A stretch of 64,000 nucleotides of DNA, taken from positions 1-64,000 of the forward strand of contig NZ_JAUSRH010000005.1 in NCBI RefSeq assembly GCF_030811715.1, given 5' to 3'. A program made the position numbers and the translations under genes. Positions 50,455 through 58,182 of this stretch are shown one piece after another. The stretch comes from Sinomonas atrocyanea. Its GTDB lineage: Bacteria; Actinomycetota; Actinomycetes; Actinomycetales; Micrococcaceae. The number at the start of each line of letters is the position of its first letter. Position 1 is the first letter of the stretch. The notes beneath the pieces were generated by a model. The model did no database searches. It saw only the letters and a list, made by a program, of their open reading frames with translations, and was not told where the DNA came from.

Positions 50455-52023
50455 CTATTCTCCGATCTGCTCGCGCCTCAGGCCGCGTCCCGGCGCGCCG
50501 TCAACGAGCGCGCCGCCCGCGAGCACCGGCCGGCCGGCCACCAGGACGTCGTCGATGCCCACCGCCTCGCCGAGCGGCTCCTCGTACGTGGCGGTGTCGG
50601 CGACCGTCTGAGGGTCGACGACGACGAGGTCGGCGATCCACCCCGGCGCCACCCGACCGCGGCGCCCCAGACTGAAGCGAGCCGCCGGGGCCGTCGAGAG
50701 GTGGCCGGCCGCCTCCGGCCAGGACCACGTCGGCGTCTCCCGCACGAATTCGCGCAGGTACCGCGCGAAGGTCCCGCGGGCCCGAGGATGCGGGTGGGCA
50801 CCGACGAAGATGCCGTCGGAGCCGCCGATGTGCCCGGGGCTGGAGAAGATGGCCGCGAGCTCGGAGGTCGGCCGCTCGTGGCGCACTGCCATGATGGCGT
50901 TGACCTCCAGGCGGGAGGCGGCCAGCACGTCCAGCGCGAAGTCGACGGGATCGGTGCCGTTCCGGGCGGCAGCCGCATCGAGGGTGAGGCCGTGGGCCCA
51001 GTCGAACTCGGGGGCGGCGATGTGGGCCAGCGTGATCATCGAGGGCCACTCGGGCCCCAGGCTCGCGTTGCGCTCCACCTTCGGGAACCACTCGCGGCGC
51101 AGCAGGTCCCGCTGGGCAGGGTCGCGGATGGCCTCGACGACGGCCTCCGCGGGCAGCAGCGAGAGGTCCGGCGGCAGCAGCGGCATGGCCAGCAGCGTGC
51201 AGCCGCGGGTGTAGGGGTACGCGTCGAAGGTGGCGTCCACGCCGGCGCGGGCGAGCGCCTCGAGCTGCGCGGCGACGATGTGCGCCTGGGCGTGGAAGTG
51301 CGAGATGTGGACGCGGGCGCCGGAGGCCTCGGCGATGCGGGCGATCTCCTCGATCCCCGCGGCGGAGTTGGCCTCGTATCCGCCGCGCATGTGGGTGACG
51401 TAGACGCCGCCGGCCTCGGCCACCGGCGCGCACAGCGCCGCGATCTCGTCGGTGGTGGCGAAGATTCCGGGGGCGTAGTCGAGTCCGGTGGACAGCCCGA
51501 CCGCGCCGTCGCGCATGCCGTCCTCGACGAGTGCGGCCATGGCGGCGCGCTGCTGCTCGTCGGCCGGGGCGGTCGAGCGCCCGCAGACCTCCCAGCGGAC
51601 CGTCCCCGCGGGAATGAGGTAGGCGGAGTTCAGCCGCGATCGGCCGTCCGCCGCGGCGAGGTAGGCGGCCACGCCACCGCCGGCGTAGAGCGGGTGCGGG
51701 CCGTTGATGGCGGCGAAGTAGTCGCTCGCGTAGGCCCCGTCGCCCGGGGCGTAGGAGACCCCGTCCTGGCCGGCGATGACAGTGGTCACCCCCTGCTTGA
51801 GCAGGGCCCGCTGCACCGACTCGTCCTCGAGGAGGCCGTCGGCGTGCGAGTGGGCATCGATGAATCCGGGCAGCACGTACCGCCCTGTGCAGTCGAGGAC
51901 CTCGTCACCGGGCTCGGGGGCGATCTCCCTGATCTCGGTGATCAGGTCGCGTTCGACGGCGACGTCGGCCTTCCGCATCCCCGTGCTGTCAACGAGTGTG
52001 CCGCCGCGCAGGAGCAACCGCAT
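50455..52023 (-). CDS. D-aminoacylase / N-acyl-D-glucosaminate-type deacylase
   Basis: 522 aa. Amidohydrolase superfamily, D-aminoacylase group: FIDAHSHADGLL (metal HxH), GLDYAPGIFATTDEI, THMRGGYEANSAAGIEEI, HISHFHAQAH and SSPGHIGGSDGIFVGAHPHPR. It hydrolyses the N-acyl group of D-amino acids; with kdgK and eda downstream, N-acetyl-D-glucosaminate is a reasonable substrate. ATG at 52023 with GGAAAGG upstream. Co-transcribed with the PLP lyase gene 26 bp before it. Confidence 0.85.
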   Translation of the reverse strand: MRLLLRGGTLVDSTGMRKADVAVERDLITEIREIAPEPGDEVLDCTGRYVLPGFIDAHSHADGLLEDESVQRALLKQGVTTVIAGQDGVSYAPGDGAYASDYFAAINGPHPLYAGGGVAAYLAAADGRSRLNSAYLIPAGTVRWEVCGRSTAPADEQQRAAMAALVEDGMRDGAVGLSTGLDYAPGIFATTDEIAALCAPVAEAGGVYVTHMRGGYEANSAAGIEEIARIAEASGARVHISHFHAQAHIVAAQLEALARAGVDATFDAYPYTRGCTLLAMPLLPPDLSLLPAEAVVEAIRDPAQRDLLRREWFPKVERNASLGPEWPSMITLAHIAAPEFDWAHGLTLDAAAARNGTDPVDFALDVLAASRLEVNAIMAVRHERPTSELAAIFSSPGHIGGSDGIFVGAHPHPRARGTFARYLREFVRETPTWSWPEAAGHLSTAPAARFSLGRRGRVAPGWIADLVVVDPQTVADTATYEEPLGEAVGIDDVLVAGRPVLAGGALVDGAPGRGLRREQIGE

Positions 52024-52049
52024 TCGTGCGCCTTTCCGTGGAGAGATGG

Positions 52050-53363
52050 TCAGAAGAAGGTCTGGACGAGGTCGACCACGCGGTCGTCGACCTGCGAGGC
52101 CACGACGGGCAGGTAGCGCCACTTGTCGAACGTGGTGCAGGGGTGCGAGAGCCCCAGCGCCACGACCGAGCCGAGCGCCACGTCGTCGCCCGCCAGCCCC
52201 AGGTAGCTGTGCTGGTCGTTCATGGCGAGGACCGAGGCATCCGTGAGCGGCGACCACGCGCCGTCCAGATCGGCCGCGACGGCGCGGGGCACCGGCAGCC
52301 CCTCGTCGAACGGGAAGTCCCGCTTCCCGCCGTCGAGCAGCGCCAGGCCGCGCTCGGGGTGGGACACCACACGGGCGACGCCGCGCATCGCCGAGCGCAG
52401 TCGGCTCGCCGTTGTTGGGGTGGCGGCTCGGGCGCTCCCCTCGTCGAACGGGGAGATCTGGCGGTAGAACCCGTCGTCGTGCGTGATGTAGGCGCCGCTG
52501 CGCAGTGTCCACAGGGTCCGCGAATCGCCGGCGCGCGAATCGTTTGCCATCGCGCTGCCGAACACGTCGGCCACCACGTCGGGGTAGGCGCTTCCGCCCG
52601 CGGTGACGTAGAGGTCGCCCTCGCCGTCGTAGAGGTCGGCCAGGGCCTGGTGCAGGTCGACCTGCCGCTCCACGTAGGAGCGCACGGCCTTGAGGGCTTT
52701 GTCCGATCGGTCGTGGGCGAGGGCGCCCTCGTAGCCGGAGACCCCCGCCAGGCGGAGGACTTCCGAAGCGGCAGCCCGCCGCGCGACGTCGTGCGCCTCG
52801 GCGAGCGTCCGCGCCCCGGTGCGCCCACCGGGGGCGCCGAGCTCGACGCAGACGTCCACCGGCCGCGGCGTGCCGGCCCGCCGGAGCCCCCGCTCCATCG
52901 CCTCCAGGGTCGCGATCGAGTCGGCCCAGCAGACGAAGCTCAGCTCGGGGTCCGCCAGCTCGCCGGCGAGATAGGCCAGCGAGCGCTCGTCGACCACGGA
53001 ATTGGCCAGCATGATGGAGTCCAGGCCGAAGCTGCGCGCGGTGCGGACCTGCCCCATGGTCGCGAGGGTGATGCCGAGGCTCCCGGCGTCGAGCTGCCGC
53101 TGCCACAGCGAGGGAGCCATGGTCGTCTTGCCGTGCGGCATCAGCTCGAGCCCGCGGCCCGAGCACCACTGGGCCATCACGTCGACGTTGTGCCCGATCA
53201 GCTCGTCGTCGAGGACGACGATCGGCGTCCAGAACTCCGAGAGCCGCGGCCCGCTGGCGAGGAACTCGCCCACCGTCATCCCGAACGCGCGGGCCGGGAT
53301 CCCCTTGTCGCGTGCGGAGAGGCGGGCGTTGCCCAGCTCCTCCAGTCGCAGCTTCCTTGGCAT
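52050..53363 (-). CDS. Fold-type III PLP ammonia-lyase (D-serine dehydratase / D-threonine aldolase-like)
   Basis: 437 aa. Alanine-racemase-like N-terminal barrel with PHGKTTMAPSLWQRQLDAG (PLP-binding Lys) and a C-terminal beta domain with HPERGLALLDGGKRDFPFDEG and LGLSHPCTTFDKW (metal-binding His/Cys as in D-serine dehydratase). It likely removes ammonia from a D-configured beta-hydroxy amino acid. D-glucosaminate dehydratase of Pseudomonas belongs to this structural class as I recall, and its product, 2-keto-3-deoxygluconate, is exactly what kdgK needs. Followed by the deacylase and preceded by RidA, which would hydrolyse the imine intermediate. Confidence 0.83.
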   Translation of the reverse strand: MPRKLRLEELGNARLSARDKGIPARAFGMTVGEFLASGPRLSEFWTPIVVLDDELIGHNVDVMAQWCSGRGLELMPHGKTTMAPSLWQRQLDAGSLGITLATMGQVRTARSFGLDSIMLANSVVDERSLAYLAGELADPELSFVCWADSIATLEAMERGLRRAGTPRPVDVCVELGAPGGRTGARTLAEAHDVARRAAASEVLRLAGVSGYEGALAHDRSDKALKAVRSYVERQVDLHQALADLYDGEGDLYVTAGGSAYPDVVADVFGSAMANDSRAGDSRTLWTLRSGAYITHDDGFYRQISPFDEGSARAATPTTASRLRSAMRGVARVVSHPERGLALLDGGKRDFPFDEGLPVPRAVAADLDGAWSPLTDASVLAMNDQHSYLGLAGDDVALGSVVALGLSHPCTTFDKWRYLPVVASQVDDRVVDLVQTFF

Positions 53364-53390
53364 GTCTTCCCTTCGAGTGTCAGGTGTTCC

Positions 53391-53783
53391 TCAGCGGCCC
53401 TCGGGCACCGCGGCGACGACGTCGATCTCCACGAGGATGTTCGCCAGCTGCGAGCCGACCGTGGTGCGGACCGGGTAGGGCTCGGAGAAGAACTCCTGGT
53501 AGGCCTCGTTGAAGGCGGCGAAGTCGGCCAGGTCGGCGAGATGGACGGTGGTCTTGACGCAGTCGTCCAGCGTGAGGCCGCGCTCGGCCAAGATGGCCTG
53601 GATGTTGCGCAGCACCTGGCGGGTCTGCTCGCCGACCGAGTCGGCGACGGCGCCCGTGGCCGGATCCTGCGGGCCGAAGCCGGCGGTGTAGACGAATCCG
53701 TTGGCCTCGATCGCCTGGCTGTAGGGGCCAGCGGGCTGCGGGGCGTTGGTGGTGCGGAAAGCGGTCTTGGTCGTGACGGTCAT
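53391..53783 (-). CDS. RidA-family enamine/imine deaminase
   Basis: 130 aa. RidA/YjgF motifs: AGPYSQAIEANGFVYTAGFGPQDP, QTRQVLRNIQAILAERGLTLDDCVKTTVHL, and PVRTTVGSQLANILVEID with the conserved Arg. It hydrolyses reactive 2-imino acids released by PLP lyases, here that of the next gene. ATG at 53783. Confidence 0.9.
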   Translation of the reverse strand: MTVTTKTAFRTTNAPQPAGPYSQAIEANGFVYTAGFGPQDPATGAVADSVGEQTRQVLRNIQAILAERGLTLDDCVKTTVHLADLADFAAFNEAYQEFFSEPYPVRTTVGSQLANILVEIDVVAAVPEGR

Positions 53784-53821
53784 GAGGTGTCCTCTTCTCT
53801 CTGAGTCTCGGTACGTAAGGT

Positions 53822-55192
53822 CTAGTGGCTGGAGGTCTCGGTGGCGGTTGCCTCGGCCGCGGTGTCGTGGAGCCGTCCCGCGTCCTCGGTGTCCGGCCGG
53901 AAGGAGGCGTAGGCGGTGGCGACGACGCCGATGAGGGCGATCACCGCGACGTAGATGATCACGGGCCACACACTGCCGAAGGCGGCGGAGAGCGCGGTCG
54001 CGATGAGCGGGGCGAAGCCGCCGCCGATCGTGTTCGAGATCTGGTACCCGATGTTGACCCCGGTGGTGCGGGCCTCGACGTCGAACATCTCGACGAGCAT
54101 CGTCTGGAGCGTGCCCTGCATGGCCACGCCGGGGATCACGAAGCCGATCACCATGCCGAGCCAGATCAGGATCGCGGTCTGGGTGCTGAAGAGCGCGAAG
54201 GTCGGGTAGACCAGCAGGGCGAAGGCGATGCACGCCCCGATGTAGACCTTGCGGCGGCCGATCCTGTCCGAGAGGCTTCCCCACATCGGCGCGACGAAGA
54301 TCTGCAGGACGCCGACGATCATGGTGCCGATGAAGCCCACCTGCGCCTGGGTGCCCTTGGACACCATGTAGGCGAGGCCGAAGGTCAGCACGATGTACCC
54401 GGCGATGCTCTGCGGCAGGCCGATGAGGATGCCGAGGATGGCGTTCTTCGGGTGCCGGAAGACTTCGCGGAGCGGGGACTTCCGCTTGGCGCCCGCAGAC
54501 TCTCGGTTCGCCGACAGCTCCTTGAACTCCTCGGATTCCTCCAGCTTGGACCGCAGCACGATCGCCACGATGGCCAGGACCAGGGCGAGGAGGAATGGGA
54601 CGCGCCAGCCCCACTCCATGAAGAACGACTTGGGGCCGGCGCCGAAGGCCGCCATCAGGCCGGCCGAGGCGACGTTGGCGATGCCGGCGCCGCTGATCAG
54701 CAGCGCGCCGTACAGTCCGCGCTTGCCAGCCGGGGCGTGCTCGACGACGAGCGCGGCCGCGCCGCCCATCTCGCCGCCGACGAACAGGCCCTGCAGCATC
54801 CGGAAGAAGAGCAGGAGGATCGGTGCGGCGATCCCGATGGTGCTGGCCGAGGGGATCAGGCCGATGGCCGCCGTGGAGATGCCCATGCCGATGACCGTGA
54901 TCATCAGAGTGGTCTTCCGGCCCATGCGGTCGCCGATGTGGCCGAAGACCAAGCCGCCGATCGGCCGGAGCAGGAAGCCGAACGCGAAGCTGGCGAATGA
55001 GGAGAGCGTTCCGACCACCGGGTTGGCAGCCGGGAAGAACACCGCGGGGAAGACGGTGGCCGAGGCCAGCCCGTAGAGGTAGTAGTCGAAGTACTCCATG
55101 AGTGTACCGATCGCGCCGCCAGCGACCGTGCGGCGCTGCTTCGCTGAGATCGAGCGCCACCCCGATTGCGGTACCTGGTATGCCTGTGCCAC
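53822..55192 (-). CDS. MHS-type MFS transporter
   Basis: 456 aa, twelve helices. GGAIGTLMEYFDYYLYGLASA, GHIGDRMGRKTTLM and FVGGEMGGAAALVVEHAPAGKRG are MHS-family signatures. First gene of the amino-sugar operon, so probably imports the (N-acyl) D-glucosaminate or related substrate with protons. GTG start after AAGGAGG. Divergent from the DauR-type regulator across a 150-bp promoter region. A 38-bp piece of this gene recurs at 46849-46886. Confidence 0.88.
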   Translation of the reverse strand: MAQAYQVPQSGWRSISAKQRRTVAGGAIGTLMEYFDYYLYGLASATVFPAVFFPAANPVVGTLSSFASFAFGFLLRPIGGLVFGHIGDRMGRKTTLMITVIGMGISTAAIGLIPSASTIGIAAPILLLFFRMLQGLFVGGEMGGAAALVVEHAPAGKRGLYGALLISGAGIANVASAGLMAAFGAGPKSFFMEWGWRVPFLLALVLAIVAIVLRSKLEESEEFKELSANRESAGAKRKSPLREVFRHPKNAILGILIGLPQSIAGYIVLTFGLAYMVSKGTQAQVGFIGTMIVGVLQIFVAPMWGSLSDRIGRRKVYIGACIAFALLVYPTFALFSTQTAILIWLGMVIGFVIPGVAMQGTLQTMLVEMFDVEARTTGVNIGYQISNTIGGGFAPLIATALSAAFGSVWPVIIYVAVIALIGVVATAYASFRPDTEDAGRLHDTAAEATATETSSH

Positions 55193-55278
55193 GAGAGCCT
55201 CCTTGCCCCGATGTGTGCAGATGCGGTGAGTGCGGGCGGCGAGTCGGCCTGCCCTTCGATGACGAAGCTAGCACCCTC

Positions 55279-55307
55279 TTGAACAGTCTGTCTACGGCTA
55301 ATACAAT
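55279..55307 (+). promoter_or_regulatory. Sigma-70-type promoter of the DauR-like gene, with TGTCTA repeats
   Basis: TTGAAC (55279-55284) and TACAAT (55302-55307) with 17-base spacing, about 36 bp before the ATG. TGTCTACGG (55289) and TGTCTATGG (55309) are direct repeats one promoter turn pair (20 bp) apart and overlap it; read on the minus strand they give TAGACA -35-like boxes for the transporter operon. Likely site of autoregulation and operon control. Confidence 0.6.
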
Positions 55308-55342
55308 TTGTCTATGGCCTTCGCGGCGCGTAGGACTGACCC

Positions 55343-56083
55343 ATGAGCGAGGTAGACATGACCCTGACTTCGGCCCAGCCGGCGGCGGACCACCCGCTCG
55401 CCCGCATGGGAACGTACGAGTCCGTGGACGAGATCCTCGCCGTGTTCCGCCCGGCCATGCACGCGATGGCCGCGGCCGTGGGGCCCGGATGCGAGGTGGT
55501 GCTCCACGACCTCTCGGCGCCCGACGTGGACCTCGGCCATACGATCGCGGCGATCGAGAACGGGCACGTGACCGGGCGCGAGGTGGGCGGCCCGTCGTCG
55601 AGCCTCGGCGCCGGCGTGCTCCATAACCAGGGCGCGGACCACAACGCGTTCGGCTACCGCGGCTTCACGGCCGACGGCCGCGAGCTGCGGTGCTCCTCCG
55701 TGTACTTCCGCAACTCGGCCGGGCGCATCATCGCCGCCCTCTGCATCAACTTCGACGTCAGCACGATCCAGCGCCTGCAGTCCCTCCTCCAGGGCCTGCT
55801 GCCGGCGGCCGCCTCGGACTCCCCCGAGCAGCCGAACGAGTTCTTCGGCCGGGACCTCGTGGCGGTGATGGACGCGATGGTCACCGAGGCCATCCGCGAG
55901 GTCGGCAAGCCCGTGGACCAGATGAGCCGCGACGACCGCATCGCCATCCTCACCAAGCTCGACCAGCAGGGCGTGCTGCAGATGCGGAAGGGCATCGACC
56001 GCGTCGCGGCGCGGCTGGGGATCTCGCGGGTGACGGCGTATTCGTACCTCGACGAGGCGCGGAACCAGCCCGGGGGCGAGTGA
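55343..56083 (+). CDS. YheO/DauR-type transcriptional regulator
   Basis: 246 aa. N-terminal YheO-like PAS domain (about residues 25-140: PGCEVVLHDLSAPD, ENGHVTGREVGGPSSSLG, YFRNSAGRIIAALCINFD) and a C-terminal HTH (DRIAILTKLDQQGVLQMRKGIDRVAARLGISRVTAYSYLDEA). DauR of Pseudomonas, of this type, represses D-arginine catabolism. Divergent from the amino-sugar operon, it is its likely regulator. A truncated duplicate lies at 60137-60677, beyond the TerD module. Confidence 0.87.
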   Translation: MSEVDMTLTSAQPAADHPLARMGTYESVDEILAVFRPAMHAMAAAVGPGCEVVLHDLSAPDVDLGHTIAAIENGHVTGREVGGPSSSLGAGVLHNQGADHNAFGYRGFTADGRELRCSSVYFRNSAGRIIAALCINFDVSTIQRLQSLLQGLLPAAASDSPEQPNEFFGRDLVAVMDAMVTEAIREVGKPVDQMSRDDRIAILTKLDQQGVLQMRKGIDRVAARLGISRVTAYSYLDEARNQPGGE

Positions 56084-56140
56084 CGGCACTGGCCGACAGC
56101 GCGCGTACGGGCAAAGGGTCAGTCCGGGTAGAGGGTCCTA

Positions 56141-56755
56141 CTAGGCCTCTTTGTCGAGGAAGGTGACGCTAATCCCGCCGGCTTTGAACAAGCCGGTGAG
56201 CATTGATTTGGTGTTCTCCGCAGCGCGCTTTCGAAGTTCTGAGTCCTCGGCGGCCGCTGCCAACTTGGATTCAGCGAGCTTGTAGAACTGGGCTTGTTGT
56301 GGCGTCTCCATTGCATCGGCAATCCGGTCGAGGACGCCGCGGTCCTGGGAGAAAACATAGGATCGGTCGTGGTCAAGGTTCGGCTTGTCGAGCTGCGCCT
56401 TCGGCAGCCGCACCGTTGCTGACTTGCCGTCGGAGGAGACCATCACATCCTGATCCACGAGACCAGCGAGGTCGACATAAGCGTCGACGGTGCCCGCCGC
56501 GACAAACAGCGTTCGCCGACCCGCAATGACTGAGGGGACCCAAGTCACGTTGTCTTCGACGTCGACCACTACCTGCAGGTTACCGACAGCAGCGTGGTAC
56601 TGGCTGATGTCATTGATCGACTTCAGAAGTGCCGGCTGGCTGCGGTCGACCCGTTGCGGCTGGAACGGATTCAATCCAGACGCATTTGCCACGAGAAGCC
56701 CGGCAAGTGCCACGCCGATCACGACCGTTGCAGCGCGCCAGAGAAACGAAATCAT
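56141..56755 (-). CDS. DUF4230-type membrane-anchored protein
   Basis: 204 aa. One N-terminal transmembrane helix (FLWRAATVVIGVALAGLLVA), then a soluble domain with LQVVVDVEDNVTWVPSVIAG, VDLAGL and VRLPKAQLDKPNLDHDRSYVFSQDRG, matching the DUF4230 plan. Orientation puts the domain outside the membrane. It is the last gene read on the minus strand after the TerD and DUF4236 genes (131 bp gap) and ends convergent with the DauR-like gene. Function unknown. Confidence 0.75.
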   Translation of the reverse strand: MISFLWRAATVVIGVALAGLLVANASGLNPFQPQRVDRSQPALLKSINDISQYHAAVGNLQVVVDVEDNVTWVPSVIAGRRTLFVAAGTVDAYVDLAGLVDQDVMVSSDGKSATVRLPKAQLDKPNLDHDRSYVFSQDRGVLDRIADAMETPQQAQFYKLAESKLAAAAEDSELRKRAAENTKSMLTGLFKAGGISVTFLDKEA

Positions 56756-56886
56756 TGAAGCCCCCTCAGCCCCCTGAAAAGCCCGGGATCCTCCCCGTTC
56801 TTCTTTGGAGGGCGCTCACAAGCTGATTCGGCCCAACTGTAGCGCAGGCCCGGCGCACCGCCCTGCACGCGAGAGCGTCAGACCAT

Positions 56887-58182
56887 TCATCGGGTCATTC
56901 GCACCCGCGAGGTCCAGGCACTGCCATCCCAGTAGCGGAAAGGCGCCACCCCTTCAGGGTCTGGGTAGAAGCCGGGGTCTCTTGGCGTGTCATTGGTCTC
57001 CGCGCTGAGAGCTGCTGCTGATACCGCAGGAGAGTCCACTTCAGCCGTGAGGTCGATGAAGCCCGCGTGGGCGACTGCGGGCGCCGGTCGCGTCTGGCGT
57101 GCTTTGGTCCGCTCGGCGCGGAGTCTTTCTGCCTCGGCTTTCTTCTCTTCGCGGGCCCGCGCCTGCTCCTCCCGTTTGGCGGCAGCGGCCCGGTCCTTCT
57201 CGGCAGCCGCACGCTGCTTCTCCTGTTCCTTTGCAATGGTCACGGCGCCCTCGCGGCGCTGGAGGTCCGTCAGGGCCTCCCTTAGGCCCGGGTAGCGGGA
57301 GTTCTCGGCAAGGATCTTCTCCAGGTCCATGCGAGCCCGCCCGAAGGTGCCCTCCTCTGCTTGGATCTCGGCCCGTAGGGCCAACGCCGCGTGACGGATG
57401 TCGGCGCCGAACTTCTTGGAGGTGGTCAGCGGCTTAAGGCACTCCTTGGCTGCGGTGTAGTTCGTCAGGTTCATCTGCGCTTCGGCCCGAAGGAGCGCCA
57501 GGCCTGCCGTGAGCTCATTCTGGATGGCTAGGCCATCGGTCAGTTCAACAACCTCTTCCCAGCGTCGATTCTCACCGTAGAGCTCCGCCAGGCTGAGGGC
57601 CGCCGGGACGCTCGGCACGGCGTCCTCGACGAGTTGCGCTGCTTCCTGAAGCCGCCCAAGTGCCTGCAAAGCCTCGGCCCCGGCCAACCGCAGAAGCGTC
57701 TCCCCCAGCGGCAGAGAGGCCGAGATCCCGTCGTAGATCGCCAGCTCGTAGTCGAAATCGGGGAGGTACTTCTGGACGAACGGGTGGTGGACAATGTCGC
57801 CGGGGGTCGAGACGGCGTGCTGGAGATAATCGGCGGCTCGCTCGAGCTGTTGGACCTCGAGCATCCTGAGTCCGAGAAGGGCGTGGGCGACCTTCTCGAA
57901 CTTCGGGTGGAAGCGGACGGCGTCGTCGACGTCCAGCGCCTTGCGCTCGACCACTGCGGCGAACAGGGTCTTCTCCTCGCGTGAGGACAGCAGTCCAGGC
58001 TTCGGTGCCGATGGCGGGGGTGGTGTGTACCTGGGCCGTGGGGCGCTTCGAGCCCGGCTGCCAGACCGTCCTGATCCGGAAGAGCTTGAGATTCTGCGTC
58101 CGTTGATCGAGACGCCCGAGGCGGAAACCCTGACCCTCATGCCTGGAACCATCTGGAAACTGGTGCTGCGTTTGAACCCCAT
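56887..58182 (-). CDS. DUF4236-TPR-like-DUF2510 protein
   Basis: 431 aa. The N-terminus (MGFKRSTSFQMVPGMRVRVSASGVS) is a DUF4236 segment; residues about 60-310 form helical TPR-like repeats; 310-370 is a charged coiled coil (KEQEKQRAAAEKDRAAAAKRE); the C-terminus PGFYPDPEGVAPFRYWDGSAWT is a DUF2510 motif. The ATG directly follows the stop of the TerD-like gene (TAGATG), with GGGGGAG as shared ribosome site, so the two are coupled. It may be a scaffold or sensor for the TerD/T5orf172 protein. Confidence 0.78.
   Translation of the reverse strand: MGFKRSTSFQMVPGMRVRVSASGVSINGRRISSSSGSGRSGSRARSAPRPRYTPPPPSAPKPGLLSSREEKTLFAAVVERKALDVDDAVRFHPKFEKVAHALLGLRMLEVQQLERAADYLQHAVSTPGDIVHHPFVQKYLPDFDYELAIYDGISASLPLGETLLRLAGAEALQALGRLQEAAQLVEDAVPSVPAALSLAELYGENRRWEEVVELTDGLAIQNELTAGLALLRAEAQMNLTNYTAAKECLKPLTTSKKFGADIRHAALALRAEIQAEEGTFGRARMDLEKILAENSRYPGLREALTDLQRREGAVTIAKEQEKQRAAAEKDRAAAAKREEQARAREEKKAEAERLRAERTKARQTRPAPAVAHAGFIDLTAEVDSPAVSAAALSAETNDTPRDPGFYPDPEGVAPFRYWDGSAWTSRVRMTR

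Noticed and set aside
49003-52116. Very long plus-strand frame opposite the aldolase, kinase and deacylase genes
   Set aside because: Three recognisable enzymes occupy the other strand across the whole stretch; the frame has no motif and no ribosome site.
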